Shown here piece after piece: positions 17,822-26,146 of a DNA stretch of 64,000 nt. The DNA is from Nitratireductor aestuarii (GTDB lineage: Bacteria; Pseudomonadota; Alphaproteobacteria; Rhizobiales; Rhizobiaceae). Under the pieces are notes generated by a model. That model was not told the origin of the DNA, did not search any database, and saw nothing but the letters and a program-made list of their open reading frames with translations. Position numbers and translations under genes: made by a program. Numbering within the stretch: the first letter of the stretch is position 1; the number at the start of each line of letters is the position of its first letter. The stretch spans positions 186,001-250,000 of the forward strand of contig NZ_BMIF01000001.1 of NCBI RefSeq assembly GCF_014641695.1, given 5' to 3'.

Positions 17822-18991
17822 TTGGAGCGCATAGCTTTTGACGAACGTCCCGACTGGCGGGACGATGCGGAGCGTTGCGGCTTCGCCTTTCACACGATTG
17901 ATGGCGAAGCCTATTGGGACGAGACGCACGCCTATCGTTTCTCCCTCGCAGAGATCGAGACGGAGCTCGAGGACCCGACGCAGGAGCTTCTTTCGCTTTG
18001 CTATCAGGCGGTGGACCGCATCCTCGGTGACGACGCCTTGATGGAGCGCATGGCGATCCCAGAGGAGTTCCACCAGCCCGCCCGCGATTCCTGGACGCGC
18101 AAGGATTTTGACCTCTACGGCCGGTTCGACTTCGCCTATGACGGCCAGTCGCCTGCCAAGCTTCTCGAATTCAACGCCGACACTCCCACGAGCCTTTTCG
18201 AAACCGCCGTCTTCCAGTGGCGCTGGTTGGAGCAGTTGAAGGAGGAGGGCCTGCTTCCGCCCGATGCCGACCAGTTCAACAGCATCCACGAGCGGCTGGT
18301 GGAGTCTCTGCCTTTCATTGCTGGTCCGAGCCGGCGCATGCACTTTGCCGCTGTTCTGCAGAGCGACGAGGATAGGGGAACCGTCGAATACCTTGCCGAT
18401 TGCGCGGTTCAGGCGGGTATCGAGACGTCACTGATCGACATAAGCGAGATCGGCGTCGATGCCGAAGGCTGGTTTACCGATACCAACGACTATCGGATCG
18501 ACACTCTGTTCAAGCTCTATCCGCTCGAGGACATGGTCCGCGAGGAGTTTGGCCAATACCTGATCGGAACGCCGACGCGGGTCGTGGAGCCGCTCTGGAA
18601 GCTCGTCCTCTCCAACAAGGGTCTGTTACCCGTTCTCTGGGAGATGTTCCCGGGCCACCCGAACCTTCTGCCCGCCTATTTCGAAGGAAGCCCGGCCGCT
18701 GACTCCCTCGGCAACAGCTATGTGCGCAAGCCCTTGCTGTCGCGCGAGGGAGCGAACGTCGCGATCATCGATCCGAGCCTGCCCGAAGGTCGCTTCAGCG
18801 TCGGCGGCGCCTATGGTGCGGAAGGGTTCATTCGCCAGCAGCTTCACATGCTGCCGCAGTTCGGCGACGACTGGGCAGTCATCGGCTCCTGGATCATCGC
18901 TGGACGGGCGTGCGGGATTGGTATCCGTGAGGACAAGGGGCCGATTACGCGCAACACCTCGCGTTTCCTGCCGCACTTCATCGCCGACTGA
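17822..18991 (+). CDS. Glutathionylspermidine synthase-like ATP-grasp protein (YgiC/YjfC type)
   Basis: The 389-residue protein corresponds to the synthetase domain of glutathionylspermidine synthase. It starts MERIAFDERPDWRDDA, then AKLLEFNADTPTSLFE, NKGLLPVLWEMFPGHPNLLP, KPLLSREGANV and GIGIREDKGPITRN, all strongly like E. coli YgiC. The ATP-grasp lysine and arginine positions look intact, but the amidase domain of Gss is absent. Stand-alone YgiC lacks shown glutathionylspermidine activity in E. coli, so amide-bond formation on another acid and amine is the safer inference. The start is TTG with AAGGA ahead. A terminator follows. Confidence 0.9.
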   Translation: MERIAFDERPDWRDDAERCGFAFHTIDGEAYWDETHAYRFSLAEIETELEDPTQELLSLCYQAVDRILGDDALMERMAIPEEFHQPARDSWTRKDFDLYGRFDFAYDGQSPAKLLEFNADTPTSLFETAVFQWRWLEQLKEEGLLPPDADQFNSIHERLVESLPFIAGPSRRMHFAAVLQSDEDRGTVEYLADCAVQAGIETSLIDISEIGVDAEGWFTDTNDYRIDTLFKLYPLEDMVREEFGQYLIGTPTRVVEPLWKLVLSNKGLLPVLWEMFPGHPNLLPAYFEGSPAADSLGNSYVRKPLLSREGANVAIIDPSLPEGRFSVGGAYGAEGFIRQQLHMLPQFGDDWAVIGSWIIAGRACGIGIREDKGPITRNTSRFLPHFIAD

Positions 18992-19010
18992 CATCACCAC
19001 CAATACAAAG

Positions 19011-19043
19011 AAGCCCGACGGCTCAACGCTATCGGGCTTTTCT
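19011..19043 (+). terminator. Rho-independent terminator after the YgiC-like gene
   Basis: AAGCCCGA (19011-19018) pairs with TCGGGCTT (19032-19039), followed by TTCTTG on the plus strand. The opposite strand gives CTTTG, so it mainly serves the plus-strand operon. Confidence 0.75.
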
Positions 19044-19065
19044 TGTCTTCGAATGTCTGCGGAAG

Positions 19066-19449
19066 CTACTCGTGGCTGTGGAGCTTGCCCTGTTCGGCCT
19101 TGTAGAAATACTGGCTCGCCACGAGCCACCCCTTCAATGGTCGTAGCGTTGGCACGCACGTCAACAACATGAAGGGTAGGGTGAGGAGGAGGTGCACCCA
19201 GATCGGTGCGGAATACTGCACTTCCAGCCAGACGGCGAGTGCTGCACTCGGGATCACCGCGAAGATCATGACGAAGAAGGCGGGACCATCAGCCGGGTCG
19301 GCAAAGGAGTAGTCGAGACCGCAGACATCGCAACGGTCGGCAAGCGTCAGGAAACCCTTGAACAGCCTTCCTTCACCACAGCGCGGACAACGCCCGCGAA
19401 GACCGACCTGCATTGGCGAAAGCTTCGGCCATTCCTGCTGTTCGGACAT
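19066..19449 (-). CDS. DUF983 membrane protein
   Basis: The 127-residue protein has the DUF983 pattern: an N-terminal zinc-ribbon-like part with CPRCGEG and CDVCGLDY (two CxxC pairs), then FADPADGPAFFVM and two transmembrane helices (about residues 57-75 and 83-100), ending in a short cytoplasmic tail. The function of the family is unknown; it often lies near cytochrome oxidase assembly genes in alphaproteobacteria, which is not the case here. No partner gene is obvious. Confidence 0.88.
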   Translation of the reverse strand: MSEQQEWPKLSPMQVGLRGRCPRCGEGRLFKGFLTLADRCDVCGLDYSFADPADGPAFFVMIFAVIPSAALAVWLEVQYSAPIWVHLLLTLPFMLLTCVPTLRPLKGWLVASQYFYKAEQGKLHSHE

Positions 19450-19570
19450 CGGTACTTCCTTCCTTACGCTTGCTGCCGGATATCTCCGATCGATGTCCCA
19501 TGTAGGTAATAAGCGTGCTAAGGGTCAATCGGGTGTGACGATTTGCCGGTCCCACCCATAACTGATTGGC

Positions 19571-20266
19571 TCAGGCGAATTCGCCGAGCACCTTCGCCAG
19601 ATGATCGTGCGCGTGGGTGAGATCATCGAGGACCAGCGAGCAGAGTGCGACGATCTCAGGCGGAGGCTTCTGCATGTCGGGCACGAGTATGGTCCGCATG
19701 CCGGCAGACGTCGCGGCAAGCACGCCAGTCGGCGTGTCTTCGATGACGATGCAGCGCGAGGGATGAATATCGAGCCGCTTCGCAGCGGTGAGATATGGTT
19801 CGGGATGAGGCTTCGGGTTCGTGACATCGTCGCGCGTCACGACCGTGCGGAAGAATGGCAGCAGCCCCACCTTTGCAAGGTGGCCGTTCGCATGGACATG
19901 GCGTGAGCTGGTGGCAACAGCCATCGGAATGCCGGTGTTGTCCAGGAACTGGAGCAGGTCTTCCGCCCCGCGCTTGGCGCGCATGGGATTGCGTTCAAGC
20001 TCTGCCTGAATGTGCATCGTGCACGTGTCATAGAAGTGCGGGAAGGGAAACGCCTCGCCGAACGCGTCGAACAACACGCGCCGCGTGTTTTCCGCCGTAC
20101 CGCCGATGATGCTGGTGTGGATGTCCGCAGTCATCTCGAAGCCGAGATCCGCACAGGCGTTGAACAGCGCGGTCCGGAACACGGATTCCGAATCGATCAG
20201 CGTGCCGTCCATGTCGAAGAGAACGGCTTCAATTGGTTCCGCCAGCAAGTGGCCAGGTCCAGACAT
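19571..20266 (-). CDS. HAD superfamily hydrolase, phosphoglycolate phosphatase-like
   Basis: The 231-residue protein is a subclass IA HAD phosphatase. Motif I is LFDMDGT with nucleophile D18 and acid/base D20 (numbered from ATG 20266), motif II is VATSSRHV, motif III the lysine in NPKPHPEPYL, and motif IV IVIEDTPTG. The helical cap sits between motifs I and II. The family includes beta-phosphoglucomutase, phosphoglycolate phosphatase and sugar-phosphate phosphatases, and the substrate cannot be read. A TTG two codons upstream is an alternative start; GGAA is better spaced to it, so the start is uncertain by two residues. Confidence 0.85.
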   Translation of the reverse strand: MSGPGHLLAEPIEAVLFDMDGTLIDSESVFRTALFNACADLGFEMTADIHTSIIGGTAENTRRVLFDAFGEAFPFPHFYDTCTMHIQAELERNPMRAKRGAEDLLQFLDNTGIPMAVATSSRHVHANGHLAKVGLLPFFRTVVTRDDVTNPKPHPEPYLTAAKRLDIHPSRCIVIEDTPTGVLAATSAGMRTILVPDMQKPPPEIVALCSLVLDDLTHAHDHLAKVLGEFA

Positions 20267-20506
20267 ATTCAAGAAACGTGTTCCAGTGAGTACCAGAAGG
20301 GCGGAGCAGGGGTGGCATCCGCAAACAAGTTATAGTGCCGATGTAATGGCCTGAAGCAAATTGATCAAGGTCAGAGCGGCGGTGGGCTCGCGTCGCGCTC
20401 ACATAAACGTGCACGGAATTCTCTTTGCCGGCGCGTCAATGAGTGGACGGGCGCTTTCGGATGCCGCAGTCTGGTCATAGACACCCATTGATCTGGAGGT
20501 AAATGG

Positions 20507-21280
20507 ATGAGGCTCACCCGAAGAACCACAGTGAAACTCGGCCTTGGCGCAGCAGCGCTCCTGGGCATGAACGGAGTGATGCGATCAGCCTTTGCGCAGG
20601 AGCGCACTGGCGACCGCTATGAGACCGACAATGGCGAAATCACCGTCTATCCGGTAGGGCATGCGTCAGTGGTGCTGGCCGTTCCCGGTCTGGTGATCTA
20701 CGCGGATCCGACCGGCGGAGCGGATGCCTACAATGGCCTGCCGCCGGCAGACCTGATCCTCATCACGCATGAGCATGGCGATCATTTCCATCCCGAGACG
20801 CTGAGTGCGGTGATGGGCGAGCAGACAAAGCTTATCACCAACCCGGCCGTCCTCGAAAAGCTGCCGGAAGATCTGAAGGCCAAGGCGTCTGCTCTCGCCA
20901 ACGGCGAGGCGACGGATATCGGCGATCTGAAGATCGAGGCCATCCCCGCCTACAACACGACGGAGGATCGCAAGAAGTACCATCCGCAGGGCAGGGACAA
21001 CGGCTATGTGCTGACCGTCGACGGCCGCCGCGTCTACATCGCTGGCGACACGGAAGACATTCCGGAGATGCGCGCATTGAAGGATATCGACATTGCCTTC
21101 CTGCCGATGAACGTGCCTTACACGATGGACATCGATCAGGCGAGTTCGGCTGTGGCTGAGTTCAAGCCGGCCAATGTCTACCCGTACCACTATCAGGGCA
21201 GCGACGTTGAGGCCTTCGCCGCCAAGGTGAAGGAAGCCGCACCGGAGACGAACGTCATCCTCGGCAAGTGGTACGACTGA
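20507..21280 (+). CDS. Exported MBL-fold metallo-hydrolase (UlaG-like)
   Basis: The 257-residue protein begins with a signal containing twin arginines (LTRRTTVKLGLG) and a cleavage site near SAFA at residue 30, so Tat export to the periplasm is likely. The metal-binding motif is THEHGDHFH, with H88, H90, D92 and H93; VGHASVVL precedes it, YIAGDTED supplies the bridging aspartate, and YPYHYQGSDVEAF the last histidine. The short single-domain architecture is like UlaG and related lactonases or uncharacterised periplasmic members. GGAGG precedes the ATG. The substrate is unknown. Confidence 0.85.
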   Translation: MRLTRRTTVKLGLGAAALLGMNGVMRSAFAQERTGDRYETDNGEITVYPVGHASVVLAVPGLVIYADPTGGADAYNGLPPADLILITHEHGDHFHPETLSAVMGEQTKLITNPAVLEKLPEDLKAKASALANGEATDIGDLKIEAIPAYNTTEDRKKYHPQGRDNGYVLTVDGRRVYIAGDTEDIPEMRALKDIDIAFLPMNVPYTMDIDQASSAVAEFKPANVYPYHYQGSDVEAFAAKVKEAAPETNVILGKWYD

Positions 21281-21331
21281 CGAGAAATTACGGCTTCATC
21301 ATCGATCGCTGAAAAAAATTGAAAAAAGTCC

Positions 21332-21356
21332 GGAACCTTTTTCCGCGTAGATGATT
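21332..21356 (+). promoter_or_regulatory. EcfG-like promoter ahead of the small RNA candidate
   Basis: GGAAC (21332-21336), 16 nt, GATT (21353-21356). The -35 is exact and the TT spacing of 18 fits the RpoE2 form; the -10 lacks the usual CG. Start of transcription would be near 21363. Confidence 0.45.
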
Positions 21357-21362
21357 TCTCTC

Positions 21363-21436
21363 CCGACGGTACGCACTTCCCCGCCCCCCAACCCCACAAT
21401 TGCGTACCGTTTGCCGGCTCAGCCGGCATTTTTTTT
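21363..21436 (+). ncRNA. Candidate small RNA with C-rich loop and terminator
   Basis: No reading frame of note lies here. Starting just after the EcfG-like promoter, ACGGTACGCA (21366-21375) pairs perfectly with TGCGTACCGT (21401-21410), exposing a 25-base loop with runs CCCC, CCCCCC and CCCC. Directly behind lies a 7-bp terminator hairpin with eight T. The architecture (about 74 nt, short 5' lead, unpaired C-rich loop able to meet G-rich ribosome sites, intrinsic terminator) is that of trans-acting alphaproteobacterial small RNAs, and resembles in outline the stress-controlled RNA GsrN of Caulobacter, which also targets through a C-rich loop. Homology to GsrN is not shown here. Confidence 0.55.
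21412..21436 (+). terminator. Rho-independent terminator of the small RNA candidate
   Basis: TGCCGGC, TCA loop, GCCGGCA, then eight T. It lies 130 bases after the metallo-hydrolase stop, so it could also end that transcript. Confidence 0.92.
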
Positions 21437-21464
21437 GCCTGGGTTTCCGTGAGTTGCGTCAAAC

Positions 21465-21500
21465 AAAAATGCCGCCGCCAGAGCATGGCGACGGCATTTT
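21465..21500 (-). terminator. Terminator downstream of tamB
   Basis: On the minus strand AATGCCGTCGCC, a 7-base loop and GGCGGCGGCATT are followed by TTTG, with one mismatch in the stem. The plus strand also ends in TTTT, so the hairpin may act in both directions. Confidence 0.75.
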
Positions 21501-21529
21501 GAGGTTTCTGCACTGAGGGCTGAGGAGCC

Positions 21530-24500
21530 TCAATAATCCTTTTCGTAGAAGATACCGCCGCCGGTGTCGCCATCGGTACCAGCCGAACCCTTCAAACGCA
21601 GGTGCTCCGTCAGATCCAGGTTGATCGTGGCCTTGGCATTGCCGCTCGCACCCGTTTCGACGCCGAGATAGATATTCTCCTGGATGTAGCGGCCGGCCCG
21701 CACGCCGAGATTACCTTCCTTGTCGGTTACCACGTCGAGCTCATCCAGCCCGGTTGCGTTGCGCAGCGATCCAAGGAGCGACGTGTTGCTTCCCCCAGCA
21801 AGTTCCGATGCGGCAACGGCAAGCTGCGCCAGCTGCAGCGGCGACAGTTCGTCGATGCTGCGGTTGAAGATCAGCTGCGAAAGCACTTCGTCCTCGGGCA
21901 GCGTCGGGTCGGACGAGAAGCCAACCTTGGGATCTGAAACGCGGCCCCGGACGGTCAGAATGATGTTGATGTCGTTCGCTTCCGACGTGGCGGTGAAGTT
22001 GAGGTCAGGATCAAGGTCGCCCGTCAGCGTCACCGTACCTTCGCTCAGCACGATGCGCTGGCCAAGGATGGCAAGACGACCACGGATCAGGCGGAAACCA
22101 CCGACAGGCTCCACCGACGTCACCGGACCCGTCAGGCGCACCGATCCGCCGACTTCGGCATCAAGGCCGCGGCCGCGGATGAAGATGCGGGCAGGGGCGT
22201 CGACGGTCAGGTCCAGCCGCATTACGCTCGGGCGACTGCCGGGAACGGGCGTGCCATCATTGGCGCGCGCCCGCTCCAGCGTCTGGATCACACTGGCAGG
22301 TGCATCGATGTGCCTGACGTCGATGCCTGCTGCGCCACCACCGAGGCTTTCCGGCACGACGATCTCAGCGCGCTCGATGCGCACGTTGCCCGAGAGCAGC
22401 GGGTCCCGCGTGAGAGCGCCGGAAATGTTCATGGCGCCCTCGACTGTAGCCGTTACGAGCTCGCCGTCGGTATAGCGCGCCTGGTTGAGGCGGATCGAAA
22501 GATCGGCCGGGAAGCCCGCAGCCGCGTCCGTCGAAATGGAACCGTTGACGTTGATCCTGCCGCCGCGTGAGAAGGCAGCCGTTGCCGTCCGCAGCTCAAC
22601 CCGATCGCCAGCCAGCGCTGCGTCAACACGCAGGTCGTTGAGGCGCAGGTTGGTAAGCGGATCGACCACGGACGCGCCGCTGGTGGAAATTGTGCCGTTT
22701 ACCACCGGATTGCTGATGCTGCCCGATGCCTGGATGTCGGCTGTGGCCGTGCCGGAAAGCTGCGTTCCACGATCGATCAGCAGGCGATTTCCAAGCGCAA
22801 GCGGTATCGAGCCGCGCGCGGTCACAGCAAGGCCAGCACCTTCGATCGGAATGCTGCCATTGGCCGTCAGCGTCAGCCCGGAAGGTCCGTTAGCCGTCAG
22901 GGATGAAAGCTGGACCGTATTCTTGGCGAAGGAGCCTGCAACATCGAGCGACAGCGGCGAGGCGCCAAATTCGTTGAGCTGCAGCGCGGTGAGGCCGCTG
23001 CCCTGGATGTTGAACTGAACGTTCGGATCTTCCAGCCTGCCTGCAACCTTCGCCGTGCCAGTCAGCGTTCCGCCGAGGTTCTGGTTCGGCACCTGACGGT
23101 TGAGGAGTGCAAGCGGGAACGACTGCAGGTTAACATCCAGCCCGAGTTCGCCGCCATTGAGCGGCACATTGCCGTTCACATTGGCGCGCAGGCCGTCGGG
23201 ACTTGATACTTCGGTGTTCACATTGAGGAGCGTCCCGTCGGTCGTGCCATCTGCTCTTACGGCTAGCGAGGAAATACCAGCATTGGCGAGGGCCGCCGCG
23301 CGGATGTCGCTGCCGCGCACGTTGAAGCCGATCTGCGGTGCAGCACGCGTACCGCCAACCGTGGCATTGCCGTCGAGAGTACCACCGAGCCCGAGATCAG
23401 GCTTGATCGAATTGGCGATCGAAAGCGGAACGCCTGCCATGGAAAGGGCGACGTTGAGCGTCTCTCCGGCAGAGCCTTCCGCCGTCAAGCGGCCACCCGC
23501 AATATCGAGCTCGAGCGGCGTGAAGGAGACATTCTCGTTCGCCATCGTCCCGGTGACCGGCCGCAGCAGTCGCGCCGCGATCTGGTTCTGGCGCAGAGAC
23601 AGTTCATCGAGGCCGAGGCGGAAACCGTCCTGAACCGGCGCAAGGTTGCCCTTCGCGGCGACGTCGGTGCCGTTGGTGAGTGACGCGGTCGCGTTGAACG
23701 CCGTATCACTGCCGTTTGACGTTGCGTTGGCGGCAAGGCGCGCAACGTCGATACCGCCGGCGTTCAAACCTTCCGCGCTGAGCACTCCCTGGATCGCCGG
23801 AACGCCGAACAGGTCAGACGCCGTCGCTTCGATGTCGGCGCTCTTGAGCGAAACGGCTTCAAGCTCAAGGCCCCGAACGGTGCCGTTGATCGTTGCTTGC
23901 TGTTCGTTGTTGCGGGGCTCAAGGTCTATGTTGGCCTTGATCGAACCGCGCGCTTCCGTCAGGAAGAGGGCTGCAGCAGTAGAAATGTCAGCGGCGTCGA
24001 CAGCCAGATTGCCGGTGAGCAAACCCGCAGCATCTTGGCGGACGCCGCCCGTCAGCCGCGCGCCGCCAGCCGAAAAATCGATTCCGTTCAGGCTCTTGGC
24101 GCCGTCAGCTAAAGCAACGTCTGCCTGCAAGCTGGTGCGCGTGCCGTCGAGGAACGCATCACCCGAGACGCGGCCGTTGAGGTTACCCTGTTGCATGCGA
24201 CCGTCGAAGCCGAGACGCGCCTGCGTCAGGTTGCGGTCCAGCAGCTTGCCCTGCGGCGCTTCTGCCACAAAGTCGATCTTGAGATCGCTGGCGCTGCCTT
24301 TGGCCGTTCCGGTCGCCGTCAGACGACCGCTTGCACGCTCCGAGAGGAGGGCAAGATCGGAGACCGCTGCATCGAACTGGAAGTCGGCAGCTTCCGTGGA
24401 GAAGGTGCCGTTTGCATCGAGTTCGAGCTGTTCGTTAGCGATGCGGAAATTTTCCGCTTCGAAGCCTTGCGTTGTGCGTGCGACGCGACCGGTAAGCCGC

Positions 24501-26146
24501 GTCGTACCTTCAAGCAGGTTGTCGGCGGCAGGCTCACCGATGCGCAGTTCCGATCCAGTGCCATCCAGCACCAGGTTGAACGCACCGCTGATCGGGCGAA
24601 GCTCGCCATCCGCAGCAAGCGTCAGGCCACCGCTTACATCGCGGCCGGCAAGTTCGGAAAACGGAGCAATATCAGCTGCTTCAAGTGCAATCTTGCCGTT
24701 AAAGGCAAGGTCCTGAACATCGCCGGAAAGGCGGGCTACGAAGCTGTGAGCGGCAAGCTCCAGCTGGCCAAGCGACAGCGGCTGGCCCGATTTCCATCCG
24801 CCACGGCTGCTGAGATTGATGCTGTCGCCAAGCAATTCCTGGATTGCTTCGTCCTCGGCGGTAATGCCGGTAAGGCCGCCTGAAAGCGCATAGGTGATCT
24901 GCCGGTTGGCGGGGTCCTGAAGGTTCCGCGCCTGTCCGTTGATCTCGAGGCTTGTGTCACGCGCGGCAAAACTGCTCGTGCGCAGGTCGGCAACATCGAG
25001 ATCGACGCGCCATGCCTCGCTGCCAGCCTCGCCATAGGTGGCGGTGAGCTTGGCCGATTGCAGTGTTGTGTCACCGCCCGCAACCGGCAGGAGGACCGCC
25101 TGGTTCGAGGGATCGGCAATGGTCGCATCAAGCGAGAGATTGGTGAGGAACCCGTCAGCAGCTGTCTCGGCTGCCGCTTCAAGCTGAAGGGCAGCACTCG
25201 AAAGCGTGAGCGATGACAGCAGCAGCCCGCCAGCGTCGCGCGAAACGCCCGCAGCCTGCAGGCGGGTATCGGCGCCAAAGAAGCCGCGATACTGCGCGGG
25301 AATAAGCGTGCTGATCGGGCCGCCGAGATTGACGTTGAAGCCAAGCCCTTCCGGCTGGCCCCGCAGCTGTGCAGAGCCTGCCAGCGTGCGCTGACCGTCG
25401 GCGTCCAGCGCCAGTTGCACGTCGAGGTTCTGAAGTGGACCTTCGCCCTGAACGGTGAGGGCGAGCGGCGGGCGTCCCTCGATATTGAGGGCGTTGGCGA
25501 GAATGCCGTCTGCCGGTTCGGAGAGGCTGAGGTTCAGCGCGAGTTCAGAGGTAGAATTCGCGTACTTCGCCGCAAGCGACAGCTCGCCGCCCGGGCCGTC
25601 GGTGCGCGTTACATCGAGTGCGGTGTCGAGTGCACCTTCCTCAAGCTGCAGGCGTCCGGTGAGCGAGACCTGGGACGCCAGTCCGAAAACAGTCTCGCCG
25701 AAGGAAAGGCTCGGCACTTCAAGTGCACCGAGGTTCACTGCAATCGGCAATTCGGGAACCGAGAACGAAGTGGCTTCCGGCGAGGGCAGGGCGTTCTCGT
25801 CGGGCAAGGGCTTGCGGACCACCTCGATCGACTCGGCGGCAAGCCTGGAGACTTCCAGCCGCTGGCGCAGCAGCAGCGTGGTGCGGCTCCAGTCGATTGT
25901 GGCGTTGTTGATGCGCAGCCACACGCCCTGGCGATCCGCGATGGTGATCTGGCCAATGGTCGCTTCGGACGAGAGCACACCCTGAATGCCGCTGATCCGG
26001 ATGATCCGGTTCGGCGTCGACAGTTGGTCCTCAAGCAGCGAGGTGAAGAACGAGCGTTCTTCTTCCGGCGTCTGGGTTGCAGTGTCCTGCGCCAGCGCGA
26101 TTCCAGCGGTAATTCCGACAACAGAGATGAGTACGATCCGGATCAA
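21530..26146 (-). CDS. tamB: Translocation and assembly module protein TamB
   Basis: TamB is a very long periplasmic protein anchored in the inner membrane that spans towards the outer membrane; it acts with TamA in outer-membrane protein assembly and is implicated in phospholipid transport. The 1538-residue product has an N-terminal signal/anchor (RIVLISVVGITAGIALA), then well over a thousand residues of repetitive beta-strand sequence rich in Gly, Ala, Leu, Asn and Ser, and the conserved C-terminal domain (DUF490) with VGGFRLIRGRLAILGQRIVL, GTVTLTGDLDPDLNF and a final aromatic Tyr. The ATG overlaps the tamA stop by four bases, so translation is coupled. Confidence 0.95.
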   Translation of the reverse strand: MIRIVLISVVGITAGIALAQDTATQTPEEERSFFTSLLEDQLSTPNRIIRISGIQGVLSSEATIGQITIADRQGVWLRINNATIDWSRTTLLLRQRLEVSRLAAESIEVVRKPLPDENALPSPEATSFSVPELPIAVNLGALEVPSLSFGETVFGLASQVSLTGRLQLEEGALDTALDVTRTDGPGGELSLAAKYANSTSELALNLSLSEPADGILANALNIEGRPPLALTVQGEGPLQNLDVQLALDADGQRTLAGSAQLRGQPEGLGFNVNLGGPISTLIPAQYRGFFGADTRLQAAGVSRDAGGLLLSSLTLSSAALQLEAAAETAADGFLTNLSLDATIADPSNQAVLLPVAGGDTTLQSAKLTATYGEAGSEAWRVDLDVADLRTSSFAARDTSLEINGQARNLQDPANRQITYALSGGLTGITAEDEAIQELLGDSINLSSRGGWKSGQPLSLGQLELAAHSFVARLSGDVQDLAFNGKIALEAADIAPFSELAGRDVSGGLTLAADGELRPISGAFNLVLDGTGSELRIGEPAADNLLEGTTRLTGRVARTTQGFEAENFRIANEQLELDANGTFSTEAADFQFDAAVSDLALLSERASGRLTATGTAKGSASDLKIDFVAEAPQGKLLDRNLTQARLGFDGRMQQGNLNGRVSGDAFLDGTRTSLQADVALADGAKSLNGIDFSAGGARLTGGVRQDAAGLLTGNLAVDAADISTAAALFLTEARGSIKANIDLEPRNNEQQATINGTVRGLELEAVSLKSADIEATASDLFGVPAIQGVLSAEGLNAGGIDVARLAANATSNGSDTAFNATASLTNGTDVAAKGNLAPVQDGFRLGLDELSLRQNQIAARLLRPVTGTMANENVSFTPLELDIAGGRLTAEGSAGETLNVALSMAGVPLSIANSIKPDLGLGGTLDGNATVGGTRAAPQIGFNVRGSDIRAAALANAGISSLAVRADGTTDGTLLNVNTEVSSPDGLRANVNGNVPLNGGELGLDVNLQSFPLALLNRQVPNQNLGGTLTGTAKVAGRLEDPNVQFNIQGSGLTALQLNEFGASPLSLDVAGSFAKNTVQLSSLTANGPSGLTLTANGSIPIEGAGLAVTARGSIPLALGNRLLIDRGTQLSGTATADIQASGSISNPVVNGTISTSGASVVDPLTNLRLNDLRVDAALAGDRVELRTATAAFSRGGRINVNGSISTDAAAGFPADLSIRLNQARYTDGELVTATVEGAMNISGALTRDPLLSGNVRIERAEIVVPESLGGGAAGIDVRHIDAPASVIQTLERARANDGTPVPGSRPSVMRLDLTVDAPARIFIRGRGLDAEVGGSVRLTGPVTSVEPVGGFRLIRGRLAILGQRIVLSEGTVTLTGDLDPDLNFTATSEANDINIILTVRGRVSDPKVGFSSDPTLPEDEVLSQLIFNRSIDELSPLQLAQLAVAASELAGGSNTSLLGSLRNATGLDELDVVTDKEGNLGVRAGRYIQENIYLGVETGASGNAKATINLDLTEHLRLKGSAGTDGDTGGGIFYEKDY

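Noticed and set aside
20340-20372. FNR-like half sites (TTGATCAA) before the metallo-hydrolase gene
   Set aside because: The FNR box needs TTGAT-N4-ATCAA; the spacing here is absent.
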